57,713 nucleotides of DNA. Origin: a virus. Under the pieces are notes generated by a model. The model worked only from the letters and a program-made list of their open reading frames with translations. It was not told the DNA's origin and made no database searches. A program made the translations under genes and the position numbers. Below, one piece after another: positions 18,922 through 28,868 of the stretch. The DNA lies in IMG/VR virus record IMGVR_UViG_3300023184_003134, positions 1 through 57,713 of that record; one strand, given 5' to 3'. How positions within the stretch are numbered: the first letter of the stretch is position 1; each line of letters begins with the position of its first letter.

Positions 18922-19329
18922 TTATTCTGAGAACCATTCTTCGGGTATCAGTTTATCGGCATACTTAAATCCATACTTATCACACCAATCTGCGTAAGTT
19001 GTTTTGGATTTTTTATTGATTTTGTTCTTTGAACTGGTAAATACGAAACGAATATCTATTGTAGGATTTTGTTCTTTAACTAATAGATGTTTTTTTCTAT
19101 CGGCTAATACAAACCTACCTTTTGTTTCTACCCTAATGTTATTAGGTAATTTAAAATCTGGACTATATGTGTGAGGTGATGAAGGTATAATATAATTAAC
19201 CTTTTCGGTTTCATATTCTACTTTAATACCCATTGATTCGATTTGTTGGGAAACCATATCTTCTAATCCACTTTTATAACCATTCTTCTTTGCTACCCAA
19301 CCTTTTTTTGTAACATTTTTTTTACTCAT
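18922..19329 (-). CDS. T7-type endonuclease I (Holliday junction resolvase)
   Basis: 135 residues that align along nearly the whole length with T7 gp3. The catalytic residues keep the T7 spacing: E23 (SGLEDMVSQQ), D58 (TYSPDFKLP), E68 and K70 (RVETKG), equal to T7 E20, D55, E65 and K67. DRKKHLLVKEQ, IRFVFTSSKNK and YADKLIPEEW are further family blocks. It cuts branched DNA and Holliday junctions to clear replication intermediates before packaging. A podovirus-type resolvase here, beside T4-like recombination genes, shows mosaic ancestry. The start overlaps the stop of a virion-associated gene. Confidence 0.93.
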   Translation of the reverse strand: MSKKNVTKKGWVAKKNGYKSGLEDMVSQQIESMGIKVEYETEKVNYIIPSSPHTYSPDFKLPNNIRVETKGRFVLADRKKHLLVKEQNPTIDIRFVFTSSKNKINKKSKTTYADWCDKYGFKYADKLIPEEWFSE

Positions 19330-19664
19330 TATCCGTTTGGATTTGTCAATGCCCCACCATTAAATAGTTTAGTAGGATTATATCCGGTTACTTTTGTTGT
19401 ACCAACATAATAATCATTATTTATATCTAATGGATTAAAATCTTTTACAACTATTTCGTTTTTACTATCTAACATATTAAAATCAGACTTGTTTTTATCT
19501 GCGGCTGTTCTATTTGCAACAAATCCAGTTGCCGCATCGGCTTTTGTGGTTAATGTAAATTGTTGTGGAGTTATACCTTTGATAACATCCGTAGTCGCTG
19601 GTGTTTTTCCACCGGCTTTTGTATAATTTTGTGTACTATTGTTGTATAAATCTAATATTCCCAT
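19329..19664 (-). CDS. Putative small virion protein
   Basis: 111 residues, Asn-, Thr- and Ala-rich with low complexity (ADAATGFVANRTAADKNKSD), typical of minor structural proteins but not matched to a family. It follows the paralogous structural pair and precedes endonuclease I with a one-base overlap. An AAAGGA stretch 9 bases before the ATG is one of the few Shine-Dalgarno-like sequences in the window. A structural role is inferred from position and composition. Confidence 0.6.
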   Translation of the reverse strand: MGILDLYNNSTQNYTKAGGKTPATTDVIKGITPQQFTLTTKADAATGFVANRTAADKNKSDFNMLDSKNEIVVKDFNPLDINNDYYVGTTKVTGYNPTKLFNGGALTNPNG

Positions 19665-19685
19665 TTTAAAATTCCTTTTTGTTTA

Positions 19686-19695
19686 ATATAAATAT
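19686..19695 (-). promoter_or_regulatory. ATATTTATAT, variant of the candidate late element
   Basis: One mismatch from ATATTTATAA, located in the 34-base gap upstream of the 111-residue gene and 21 bases before its ATG. Listed because of its position; weaker than the exact copies in such AT-rich DNA. Confidence 0.3.
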
Positions 19696-19698
19696 ATG

Positions 19699-20793
19699 TT
19701 AACTGTCAAATCGAACTAAAAAGTTTACAGGAAGGTCAGGCATTGATTTTACAGGCTTTGCTAATTTAGCTACTGCTACCATATCCATATTATCATCATA
19801 TAAACCAATTGTTGTAATGTAAGGTGCTATATAAGAACCGGTTGTATCAATTGATGAACTATATTCATAATCTGCAAAAATTGCTTTTTGGTATTTATCA
19901 CTATGTTGATATTTAATATTACCTTCATATGTTGTAGTAATAGAACCGGTTATAACATTTAATTCACTATATGCTGTTGTATTAGTTGATACATTAAATT
20001 CATCTTCACCCACTACTAATAAGAATTCATTTTCATAAATAGTGTTTGTAGATTTGTATTCTAAATCATAATTATCAAAATAATCATGTCTACTTCCAGT
20101 TATACTTCCAGAAATAACATCGTTTGTAATTGCTATAATACCATGTTCATATATAACATTTCCCACAATTTCTTGAAGTATGGTTGGTATTGTTACAATA
20201 ATACCTTCAAATTGAATTACATCATTTTCTATATTTGCGCTAAAATTAGTAAAATCACTTGTTTCACCCACTATTGTAATTGTACCATTACCATTAAAAT
20301 TAGCAGTTGTAAATTCAAGTTGGCCTTCGTTGTTATAACCATCCTTAAATTTAATTATGCCATTTTCAACATCTAACAAAACTAAATAAATTTCATTAGT
20401 AGTTGTGCGTAAATTACCATAAAAATCATCATATATATTATCATCTATTGATGTATTTATTTTAACTGATCCTGGTTTAATTCCCTCACCAAACATTTTT
20501 TGTGGTATAGATAATACTAATGCACCATCTCCTAATGTTCGTTGTGGATTCTTAGGCACTTTTGGCATTATTGTACCATATGATGTAAATGGATTATAAC
20601 CATCTCTATAATACATTGTATATAATTGATGCCATAAACCATTTTCTTGTAATTCAGAATCGGTTAATACATCGGTACTACCAGTATGATTATATGCAAA
20701 TGATGCACTAAGTAAATCTTCAGCTACTGAAAACGTTTTGTAAACCTTAAATGGTCTTAAATTAATATCTGATTTTGGGATGTGTTTTAACAT
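19699..20793 (-). CDS. Putative virion structural protein, paralogue of the upstream gene
   Basis: 364 residues, beta-rich, with many Asn, Thr and Tyr. The last 40 residues (YITTIGLYDDNMDMVAVAKL, then a strand ending VRFDS) closely parallel the end of the upstream 406-residue protein (YITTVGLFNDANEMIAVAK), so the two share at least a C-terminal domain. No export signal. It lies in the run of baseplate and tail genes, after a strong terminator and an exact ATATTTATAA element, suggesting separate control from its paralogue. The exact role is unknown. Confidence 0.75.
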   Translation of the reverse strand: MLKHIPKSDINLRPFKVYKTFSVAEDLLSASFAYNHTGSTDVLTDSELQENGLWHQLYTMYYRDGYNPFTSYGTIMPKVPKNPQRTLGDGALVLSIPQKMFGEGIKPGSVKINTSIDDNIYDDFYGNLRTTTNEIYLVLLDVENGIIKFKDGYNNEGQLEFTTANFNGNGTITIVGETSDFTNFSANIENDVIQFEGIIVTIPTILQEIVGNVIYEHGIIAITNDVISGSITGSRHDYFDNYDLEYKSTNTIYENEFLLVVGEDEFNVSTNTTAYSELNVITGSITTTYEGNIKYQHSDKYQKAIFADYEYSSSIDTTGSYIAPYITTIGLYDDNMDMVAVAKLAKPVKSMPDLPVNFLVRFDS

Positions 20794-20799
20794 AATCTA

Positions 20800-20809
20800 T
20801 TATAAATAT
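20800..20809 (-). promoter_or_regulatory. ATATTTATAA element before the 364-residue structural gene
   Basis: Exact copy of the 10-mer, six bases before the ATG at 20793 and just downstream of the terminator at 20823-20847. A promoter at this place would explain how transcription restarts after termination. Confidence 0.5.
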
Positions 20810-20822
20810 CTTATTAAACAAA

Positions 20823-20847
20823 AACCCAACTTTTTTAGGGTTGGGTT
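20823..20847 (-). terminator. Intrinsic terminator between the structural paralogues
   Basis: The minus strand forms an 8-bp perfect stem AACCCAAC/GTTGGGTT with a 9-base loop, followed by TTTTG. It lies 55 bases after the stop at 20902. A second weaker pair TGTTTGG (20859-20865) and CCAAACA (20885-20891) lies just ahead of it in the same gap. Confidence 0.8.
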
Positions 20848-20901
20848 CTTAAGTTATGTGTTTGGTTTTTGTCCTACGATACTCCCAAACAAATCTTTTT
20901 A

Positions 20902-22122
20902 TTAGAAATCTAACTTAACTTTCAATAATAATTCTTTACTGAAAGATTTAGCAATTGGTTGAGATGTTTTAGCTACTGCAATCATTTCGTTTGCATCGTT
21001 AAATAAACCAACTGTTGTAATATAAGTTAAAGGGTCTGTTTGGAATGTAGGTTGTGTCATTGAACCAGTTGTATCTACATAAGTAGGATTATTAGAAAAA
21101 TTAAATTCTCTATTATTAACTCTTACAAAATAATGTGCTGTTGATATGTTTTCAATTCTGCGTGCTTGAAAATCACCACCAGCCTTAATTACATTAAACA
21201 TTTTTTTGTGATTGAATTCATCCGAAATATAAGAACCAGATGGTAAAATAGATTGTGCACCAATAGTAGCCGATAAAGCCGTTGGATTAAATATAAAAAT
21301 ACCATAATCAGGATAGAATTTACCAAAACCATATCCATTAGATGCGGTTGTAGTTTGAACTGTAGCCGCATTGTTAGTACCTAAATTTAATGTACCACTT
21401 ACAATATTATATTCATTAGTACCACTATTTGTAGTATTGAATTTTTCAGCACTATTATCTATGAAAGTAAATGAACCACTTGAACCACTCAATGTTAATT
21501 CCCAATTACCTGGGTCTACTCTTTCTCTATAATTTGCTCTACTAATATTAACAGCGTAAAAATCAGCAGATGAATAGCCATCTTCTGTTGTTCCATTATA
21601 AAAACGGAAATGAGTCTCAGCTGTATCGGTTAATAATGCTCTATATTGAAAATATGTAGCTTTTGTTGGTAAAGTTGCATCATCATAATTTGCTAATGTT
21701 CTTGCACCCGCACCACTAATATGTCCATATGCTACCGCAAATTCAGAAGTTGTAGAACTAGTTGTTGCATATACATTATAATAATATTCATCCGTTGCAC
21801 TACCACTATGTCCTGCCATAGTTATAGTTGAACCCGTAGCTATTGTATTACTCAAGCTACCACTACCATTACTCCATAATCCAGTTGTTACTATTTCATT
21901 TTTAGCAGGAACTACATCTGTTGTATTAAATTGCTTATATACTGAATTAGTAGTTACCCCCGATTCTAAAACTAACTTCTCACCGGTAGTAAGATAGTTG
22001 TTGATAATAGCTGCTAATTGCGTTGTATCTAATGTTCCATTAGCGTTTTGCTTTTGTTGATTAAGATATGTTGCTAAATCATTTGTTAATTGTGTTCCGG
22101 TATTTGTACCCAATGTTGCCAT
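20902..22122 (-). CDS. Putative virion structural protein (406 residues)
   Basis: 406 residues. The N-terminus (TGTQLTNDLATYLNQQKQNA) is helical and the rest beta-rich and Ser/Thr-rich. The C-terminus is shared with the 364-residue protein downstream (TVGLFNDANEMIAVAKTSQP). No membrane or signal segment. It lies 17 bases after the 207-residue structural gene and ends before a clear terminator, so it closes one transcription unit. Proteins of this sort in T4-like phages are baseplate- or tail-associated, but I cannot name it. Confidence 0.75.
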   Translation of the reverse strand: MATLGTNTGTQLTNDLATYLNQQKQNANGTLDTTQLAAIINNYLTTGEKLVLESGVTTNSVYKQFNTTDVVPAKNEIVTTGLWSNGSGSLSNTIATGSTITMAGHSGSATDEYYYNVYATTSSTTSEFAVAYGHISGAGARTLANYDDATLPTKATYFQYRALLTDTAETHFRFYNGTTEDGYSSADFYAVNISRANYRERVDPGNWELTLSGSSGSFTFIDNSAEKFNTTNSGTNEYNIVSGTLNLGTNNAATVQTTTASNGYGFGKFYPDYGIFIFNPTALSATIGAQSILPSGSYISDEFNHKKMFNVIKAGGDFQARRIENISTAHYFVRVNNREFNFSNNPTYVDTTGSMTQPTFQTDPLTYITTVGLFNDANEMIAVAKTSQPIAKSFSKELLLKVKLDF

Positions 22123-22139
22123 ATTCGTTGTTTATTATT

Positions 22140-22763
22140 TTATCCAGCTACATAAGTAACAGTTACAGGAATAGTAATACTACCACCTGTTTCGTTACCA
22201 AATATAGTTAAAGTTGTTGTTATGTTTGAAGTTAATGAACCATTAGGAATGAAAGTAAATGTCATACCTTTAACTACTTCTGCAGTTGCAGTTACACTAT
22301 TTGTGAACGTAGTTGAAGTTGTTGTTACATTTGCCAATCCTTCACCAACAATAGTACCGGCGTTTTTATTACCCAATACTGCTGTATATCCACCATTTTT
22401 ATTTCCTGATGGAGATGTTGATGGATTAATTGGATATTGACCACCGGTTGTTTTTGCTGCAATAGTTGATACATTAATAGAAACTACCGGTAATTTTGTT
22501 GTACCTTTTGGTAATGTTACTAATTTATATTTCAATGCTTGTGTTTCATCAGGAGATGCTTCTAAAATAGGAGTTTTTAAAATTGAATTATCGTAAAAAG
22601 CCGAACCCTTTGGGTGTCCTGCATCATATAATGTGTAATCAATTTCATCATCACCCAATGCAAATTGAGAAATGTTTAATGGTTGTCCAGCTGCTAATTT
22701 CTCTCTACCTTTTTTGGTAAGGATAGCATCGACTGTAATTGTTGTGTTATCTAAGTATGCCAT
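22140..22763 (-). CDS. Putative tail or baseplate structural protein
   Basis: 207 residues. The N-terminus has a pattern I associate with a widespread phage structural family: ILTKKGREKLAAGQ (14-27), then ISQFALGDDEIDYTLYD. The remainder is Thr- and Gly-rich with an Ig-like beta end (TTTLTIFGNETGGSITIPV). An exact ATATTTATAA element precedes it by 18 bases. It is placed between the giant 1621-residue protein and the paralogous pair. The assignment rests on N-terminal motif memory and context; the precise location in the virion is unknown. Confidence 0.7.
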   Translation of the reverse strand: MAYLDNTTITVDAILTKKGREKLAAGQPLNISQFALGDDEIDYTLYDAGHPKGSAFYDNSILKTPILEASPDETQALKYKLVTLPKGTTKLPVVSINVSTIAAKTTGGQYPINPSTSPSGNKNGGYTAVLGNKNAGTIVGEGLANVTTTSTTFTNSVTATAEVVKGMTFTFIPNGSLTSNITTTLTIFGNETGGSITIPVTVTYVAG

Positions 22764-22781
22764 AGTTTGTTTATTATTCTT

Positions 22782-22791
22782 TTATAAATAT
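22782..22791 (-). promoter_or_regulatory. ATATTTATAA element before the 207-residue structural gene
   Basis: Exact 10-mer in the 55-base gap between the 1621-residue gene and this one, 18 bases before the ATG at 22763. Confidence 0.5.
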
Positions 22792-22818
22792 ATAAAATAT
22801 TTTTTTGTTACATTATTT

Positions 22819-25800
22819 TTAATCTACTTCTAATATTGGTTCATTATTACTTCTACCTTGTGCCGTTACTCTTAATGTAGTTGGGTTAGTTGTAAATGTT
22901 TCTACCGCTGCTTTACCATCTATTGTTGTATCTATTGTTTGTTTACATCCTTTATAAAATAAATTTTCAATACCGGTGTGTTTGTCACCTTTATAAATAT
23001 AATGTGATGGTAAATATCCATTTACTGCAACTGCACTAAGTATTGTTTTATTATCAACCAAACTAGCCGTTGCAAATAATCCAGTTTTAGGACTATATTC
23101 TTGCACAATTAATTCTGTGCTTAGTGAAGAACTATCTACATAAGTATATTCACTACCTAGCACACCAACTGAACCACTTCTTACTAAATTGGTACTTAAG
23201 TTATTATTTACTTTTGTAACTAAAAATGCTTTAACTGCCTTTGATTTGAATGCACCATTTTCCTCATAAAAATATTTACCATATCCACTATTAAAATATG
23301 TTCCATATCCATAATCACTATATCTATCAAATCCAATAATAGATTTTCCATAATTTAAATCTAACTCTGTTAATATAGTAGGGTCTTTTAATCTAAAATC
23401 AATCTCACCTTCGTATGTTATGTAAGAACCATCTGCTACATTTGCTAAATCAGTATCAATTATAGTAGTAAATGAATCTGCTTCTGCACTAAAATTATAT
23501 ACATCTGATGCAATTAATGTTCCATCTAATCTTTCGTTTATAGCACTAATGTTTTCGATGGAAGCTGTTAAATTTAAATTTGCTTCTTTGTAATCAAAGG
23601 TAGAACTTAAATCTATAATTTGTGTTTCGGTTACTACACCCTCTAAACTTTCGGCCGTTGCTTCAGGTCTATTTATTTTAATTCTATTTCTTTCTAATAA
23701 GTGTGGTGCGATTAAAAGGCCCGTTGTTGCTACTGCTCTTGCTGGTAGCATTTCTTTTAAATTAACAAATAATGATTTATCGTAAAATTTAATTAAACGA
23801 ATAAACTCATATAAGTTTCTTTCACCGACTCTTTGGAAATAATAATTTCTTAATTCATCTAATTTAGGATAATTTATAGTATTGTATTCATATTGAGGGT
23901 CACCGATAAATGTATCAAACGAGTCACCACCCAATGATTTTGCAATATCTAAATCTAAATCTTTATTAGGTGAAAAAAATAATCCCACTCTATTAGAATC
24001 TTGTGGTGCTGTTTCAAATGCTTTCTTAGTTGAACGATGTACGGGTGATAAGTTAGATGTTAATTCTTGTGATTCTAATCTTACTTTGTTTGTATAATAT
24101 CTACTTGCTCCACTATTTGGGATTGTTAATGCTACTTCTCTTTCTAATGCTTCGTAGTTATATGGATATGAACTTGCACTTATAAATCCACTTGCACTAA
24201 CCGCTGCCACATATTCTAAATTAGGTGCTATATTATTAATAGTTCGATTAGATGCTAAGTTTTGAGGTCTTTCAAAATCTAATCTTAATAATAAATCGGT
24301 TGTGGATGCTGATATATGATTACCATTAATGGCTTCCGGCATTATAACGTGATTATTAAATACACTTTCACTTAAATTAGTTTCCCATAATCTAATTTCT
24401 TCTAAATGCCCTTTAAATCCTTTAACCATTAAACTAGTTGCCGTTTCATAGTTAGCATCTACAATTGAACCACTCCATTCACCACTTTGTATAATTCTAT
24501 CTTTATCATTTGTTTTAACATATAAATCAACAATACTACCTGTTTTGTTAACCAATATACTATGATAGTTTCCATCATAAAATGGATATGAACTGCCACT
24601 AACCTGAGAACCATTTATTGTAAAATTACCAAATTTATTAGAACCATGCCCATTAACACTAATACCCAATCTAAACCCACTGCCACTTAATAAGGTGTAG
24701 TTAGCAAATTCAGCTGGTTTTAATTTTAGTTCAATTGCCTGCGGTCTTATTGCTCCGGTAAATGGTATATCTAAACTTGCAGTTATATTATCAAATACTA
24801 AATTATGTGTTAAACTATTATATATAAATTTAGGATAATCTTCTACTGAATCTAAATTAGGTCCACCAAATTCCATTATAGAAAGATTTGATGCTGCTAT
24901 ACCATAACAAGTCAATAAAGCATTAATACCTCGTTGAGAACCTTTATGTTTTAGTAAATAAGGTAAGTTATTTGCAATTCTACGCCATATTTGATGAGTA
25001 GCTTTTTCAGGAGTTATAAGCTCAGTATCTGTTGGTAAATATTGAATGTTGTTAGATGTAAAAGAACCAGTTTGTGCATTATTATTTAAACCAAATGTAT
25101 AATCCCAAAGTTGTTTATTTGAATTAAGATTTTTAGCATTCCAACCAAATGATTGTAAATATTGATATAAAAATTTATCTTCAATACCATCCATATTAGT
25201 TTCCGATATTTTCTTTTGGTCACTCATACCTTTGATATATGCCCAAATAATATCAAAATAGTTACCAATCATATCTAAAAATAAAAGATAATCTATATTT
25301 CCATTATCTTCTATAATATGAAGTGGTATGTTATTTTTTAATGCATTATTATTATTTCTATCAAATGTAGTTGCACTATCTAAATAATCTGTGTATATAG
25401 TTAAACTTGCTGGTTCACTAAATGATCCTGTAAATACACTTTGTGTTAAATAGGTTTCCCAACCATCAAACCCAGTTATTAAATTTGATTTTTTTGTTTG
25501 ATAGTTTACAATATCTAAATTTAAAGTAATTGTAGTAGCGGAAGCACTTACTGATTGTGATACTATTTTATCATCATACCATTCTGCTAATTCTTTTTTA
25601 TATCTAAAGTTTGCTAATCTTTCAACTGCACTACTATATTTTACAAAGTTAGAAAGATTCGTATAATCAATGTTAATACCTTTAACATCTATAAAGTTTT
25701 CCGTTAAATATTTATCAACTATTTGCTGTGAAGTTGTAGAACCACTTAATATTAAATTATCATATGATTCAAATCCAGTTGATTGCTCTTTAACAAAATC

Positions 25801-27684
25801 TATTTCTACACCAAAATTAGGTGCTCGCAATGGAACACACATATCCTCCGATATACCTGTTAAAATGACAGATTGTAATATAGGTAATGCACTTAATTGA
25901 GAAACCCAAAGTGTATCATTTTTGTTAATATTACTAGGTAATGGTTCATATAATTTTAATACTATACTTTTATTTATTTCACCATCTGGTATCTGATTAC
26001 CTAACTCATCTGTTTTAAATTTAGTAAATGTGGTAGTATCAATATCCCAATTTGAAATAATAATTTGTTTATCATCAACATCAAAAGATGCAATATGGTT
26101 TAAATAATTTGGTTTAGTTAAATCAAATTTTAATTCAGATGAAATTGCATTAAATAATTCATCCTTTAAGTTTTGAGTGGAAATATAAAATCCAGGATCA
26201 TCAAATGAAATACTTATTCTTTCTATTTCACCTTTAATATTTTTATTATATGGAACTAATAATAAATCCAGTGTTCCCTTATTTAAAAATGATTTTATTG
26301 TATTGTATATTCCATTATAGCTAGTGTTTGGTACACCACTTGCTAATATGTAATTATCATCTTCTTTGGTATGATATATTAATACTTTTGTTGCTAATTT
26401 AGATTCATATTCAATTTTAAATGAAACATTTCCAAAACTATAAATTGGTATATTAATTTTTGTTGGATATTCTATTTTATCTATAATAGGAATATCTGGT
26501 ATTTTATTAATATTAACAATTATTGTTTGGGCTGTTCCATCTCCGTAAAAATTAGAATATGGCACTAATATAATTTTAAAAGTACCTGTATTGTTTTGAA
26601 AATCCTTTTTTAAATCTAATTTTTGTTCTAATGAAGTAAACGAATTAGCAGTTAAATTTGAATTAAATTGTTTATATGGTGTAATAACTTTTAAAACATC
26701 GGTATTGCTTAATTGAAATCCAATTGAAATTTCTTGAGTATCCGTTGTAGAGGCAAAAATAGATTCTAGAATATTAGCATTAATTATTGTATTATCTAAT
26801 ACTAATTTAGGAAAATTTGCAGTATTTGGTTCAACTTCTATTACTACAATTATATTATTATTAAAAACATTAGCAGGAATAGTTGCTTCACCTGCTGTTC
26901 CAATAATATTAAAATCATTTACATCAAATGTACTATTATCATTAAATTTATTAGCATATTGCCATCTAATATTTTTTGGAGAAAATTTATTTAATCCGGA
27001 AATATCTATTTTTAAATCATCGAATGAAACAGCTGTTATATCTATATCATTTTTTACCCCTAAATTGTTTAAACTATATATTAGGCCATTGGTAGTTAAT
27101 GTAATTTTTAATTCATTTAATAAATCTAAATTTATATAATTACATACAAACGATACATTTTGTGTTTTTGATGGTTTGGGTTTTATAATAACATTTGATT
27201 TTAAATCAAACTCTAATGGAATTGATTGTGGTAGTGAGTAATCACGACTCCCTTGTTTAACACCATCCTCATTGTAAGTAATTATATTAATACCAGTACT
27301 ATGTATTATTTCATATACACCATTTATTAATATTGCATCTGATACAACTGCTTTTTCTATTTCAAACCAATTTTTTAATGTAAATTCATCATTAACAATT
27401 GGTTTTATTATTAAAGTATCATTTATTGTATTTGCATCAATTACAATTGTAGATGTTTCATCATAATTTTGACCTTGTACATTAAAGGTCATTTTATTTT
27501 TAAAAGTACTTATATTTTTTAAAAATATTTTAATAATTGGATTTTCTATTTTGCCGCCGCCACCAGTACTTCCACCGCCACCACCATTACTACCACCACT
27601 AAAATCATCTAATGGATTGTATAAATCATCTAAAGGATCAACCGGTGCTGCTATTTTATATTGTTTTGTATATCGTATTGCCAT
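22819..27684 (-). CDS. Giant virion protein with a LamG-like module, probably baseplate
   Basis: 1621 residues. A short N-terminal segment (PVDPLDDLYNPLDDF) is followed by a Gly/Ser linker (about residues 30-45), then a series of beta-sandwich-like modules up to about 550. Residues of about 960-1140 look like a LamG/concanavalin domain (IPFTGAIRPQAIELKLKP, later HSILVNKTGSIVDLYVK and KGHLEEIRLWETNLSE). The C-terminal third is beta-rich and unassigned. Position after the gp6-like protein and size suggest a large baseplate wedge or periphery protein comparable in place to T4 gp7, but I see no gp7 sequence signature. An exact late-type element sits directly before the ATG. Confidence 0.8.
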   Translation of the reverse strand: MAIRYTKQYKIAAPVDPLDDLYNPLDDFSGGSNGGGGGSTGGGGKIENPIIKIFLKNISTFKNKMTFNVQGQNYDETSTIVIDANTINDTLIIKPIVNDEFTLKNWFEIEKAVVSDAILINGVYEIIHSTGINIITYNEDGVKQGSRDYSLPQSIPLEFDLKSNVIIKPKPSKTQNVSFVCNYINLDLLNELKITLTTNGLIYSLNNLGVKNDIDITAVSFDDLKIDISGLNKFSPKNIRWQYANKFNDNSTFDVNDFNIIGTAGEATIPANVFNNNIIVVIEVEPNTANFPKLVLDNTIINANILESIFASTTDTQEISIGFQLSNTDVLKVITPYKQFNSNLTANSFTSLEQKLDLKKDFQNNTGTFKIILVPYSNFYGDGTAQTIIVNINKIPDIPIIDKIEYPTKINIPIYSFGNVSFKIEYESKLATKVLIYHTKEDDNYILASGVPNTSYNGIYNTIKSFLNKGTLDLLLVPYNKNIKGEIERISISFDDPGFYISTQNLKDELFNAISSELKFDLTKPNYLNHIASFDVDDKQIIISNWDIDTTTFTKFKTDELGNQIPDGEINKSIVLKLYEPLPSNINKNDTLWVSQLSALPILQSVILTGISEDMCVPLRAPNFGVEIDFVKEQSTGFESYDNLILSGSTTSQQIVDKYLTENFIDVKGINIDYTNLSNFVKYSSAVERLANFRYKKELAEWYDDKIVSQSVSASATTITLNLDIVNYQTKKSNLITGFDGWETYLTQSVFTGSFSEPASLTIYTDYLDSATTFDRNNNNALKNNIPLHIIEDNGNIDYLLFLDMIGNYFDIIWAYIKGMSDQKKISETNMDGIEDKFLYQYLQSFGWNAKNLNSNKQLWDYTFGLNNNAQTGSFTSNNIQYLPTDTELITPEKATHQIWRRIANNLPYLLKHKGSQRGINALLTCYGIAASNLSIMEFGGPNLDSVEDYPKFIYNSLTHNLVFDNITASLDIPFTGAIRPQAIELKLKPAEFANYTLLSGSGFRLGISVNGHGSNKFGNFTINGSQVSGSSYPFYDGNYHSILVNKTGSIVDLYVKTNDKDRIIQSGEWSGSIVDANYETATSLMVKGFKGHLEEIRLWETNLSESVFNNHVIMPEAINGNHISASTTDLLLRLDFERPQNLASNRTINNIAPNLEYVAAVSASGFISASSYPYNYEALEREVALTIPNSGASRYYTNKVRLESQELTSNLSPVHRSTKKAFETAPQDSNRVGLFFSPNKDLDLDIAKSLGGDSFDTFIGDPQYEYNTINYPKLDELRNYYFQRVGERNLYEFIRLIKFYDKSLFVNLKEMLPARAVATTGLLIAPHLLERNRIKINRPEATAESLEGVVTETQIIDLSSTFDYKEANLNLTASIENISAINERLDGTLIASDVYNFSAEADSFTTIIDTDLANVADGSYITYEGEIDFRLKDPTILTELDLNYGKSIIGFDRYSDYGYGTYFNSGYGKYFYEENGAFKSKAVKAFLVTKVNNNLSTNLVRSGSVGVLGSEYTYVDSSSLSTELIVQEYSPKTGLFATASLVDNKTILSAVAVNGYLPSHYIYKGDKHTGIENLFYKGCKQTIDTTIDGKAAVETFTTNPTTLRVTAQGRSNNEPILEVD

Positions 27685-27687
27685 TGA

Positions 27688-27697
27688 TTATAAATAT
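27688..27697 (-). promoter_or_regulatory. ATATTTATAA element before the giant virion protein
   Basis: Exact 10-mer, three bases before the ATG at 27684 and inside the 16-base intergenic gap. At this distance a start site a few bases downstream would give a leaderless mRNA, so a role in translation instead of transcription is also possible. Confidence 0.4.
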
Positions 27698-27700
27698 CTT

Positions 27701-28858
27701 TTATTTAAAGTTATTAAATTCATATTGAACTGCACTATTCATATTTTGTGAATATATTGCCGTTCTATATGAATTTTCACCACCACTAACACCAATTATA
27801 GGAGTAGGTTGGGGTTCGGTTACATATTCAACAGGCGGCACCAATTCCGCTGTTACAATTGGTGTTGTATTAATAATCGCATTTGGTTTAACTTTACCTA
27901 ATTTATCATTTTGCGTTAACTTAGATTTTGTTATATAATTTGTATTTAATAATGATTGCAATATTTGAGAATCATTTTTTGTTTTAGTACTATCTTTTAG
28001 TATTTGTGGTATATCATATTGTGCAATTGTCTTTGCATTCAACTCAATTGCCTCCGCTAATTTATTATTTAACAATGTATCTATTTGTGTTTTTTCATAA
28101 AATTCATATTTGTTAAATAAATTACTATCAATTGTGGTATAAACTAATTTTTTAAAATCAGAATATATTTTTTGTTTAAATGTAGTGTATTTTAAATTAT
28201 TAAATTTATAATCTGAAACTATTTTATCTAACCAAAGTTGTCCATTTTTTGATACAAAATAGTTATCAATCAAATCACTAATATTTGTTTCAATTAAATC
28301 TATTGTATTTTTAATAATATTAATTATTTCAACAAACTCACCCGTATTATCTGCAAATGCATTATATCTATTTATTATTGTTTGATTTGAAATTGCATCG
28401 TTGCTTAACAATGGCATTATTCTTATTTCAGTTCTACTAGGTGAAACTTCATGTATCCAAAGTTGTGGAGTATTTTTATTATTAGTTCCCACATAATTTT
28501 TTAAAAAATTAAAAGAAACTTTAAATTCACCATTACCATATCCAGATTCTCTAATTAATTTTTCAACATCAATATCAAATATTTTTTCTTGTGTTATTCT
28601 ATCAATATCACTTTTAAGATATTTTGGTAAATCGTTTTTTTGAATATATCTTACTTTAATACCATCGGTTTGTTCTAATAAATTATTTGAAATATCATAT
28701 ACCCTAAATTCAATAACATCATTATCTGACATTCCAAAATCAGTAATATTTTTAACACCCGTTTTGAATATTGTTAAATCTTTTGAATCAACTAATTGTG
28801 CAGTTGAATCTAAGTTAAGATTAATGTTTTCAATATTTTTAAAATCATTTATTGCCAT
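27701..28858 (-). CDS. Putative baseplate-associated structural protein
   Basis: 385 residues, Asn/Ile/Lys-rich with no recognised domain. A beta-type N-terminal region (about 1-170) is followed by long helical segments (NKYEFYEKTQIDTLLNNKLA region) and a Pro-rich C-terminal stretch (VTAELVPPVEYVTEPQPTPI). No export signal. It is 10 bases downstream of the 401-residue gene and 16 bases upstream of the giant protein, inside the baseplate operon. A connector role is possible from position. Function unknown. Confidence 0.7.
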   Translation of the reverse strand: MAINDFKNIENINLNLDSTAQLVDSKDLTIFKTGVKNITDFGMSDNDVIEFRVYDISNNLLEQTDGIKVRYIQKNDLPKYLKSDIDRITQEKIFDIDVEKLIRESGYGNGEFKVSFNFLKNYVGTNNKNTPQLWIHEVSPSRTEIRIMPLLSNDAISNQTIINRYNAFADNTGEFVEIINIIKNTIDLIETNISDLIDNYFVSKNGQLWLDKIVSDYKFNNLKYTTFKQKIYSDFKKLVYTTIDSNLFNKYEFYEKTQIDTLLNNKLAEAIELNAKTIAQYDIPQILKDSTKTKNDSQILQSLLNTNYITKSKLTQNDKLGKVKPNAIINTTPIVTAELVPPVEYVTEPQPTPIIGVSGGENSYRTAIYSQNMNSAVQYEFNNFK

Positions 28859-28868
28859 AATCTATTAA

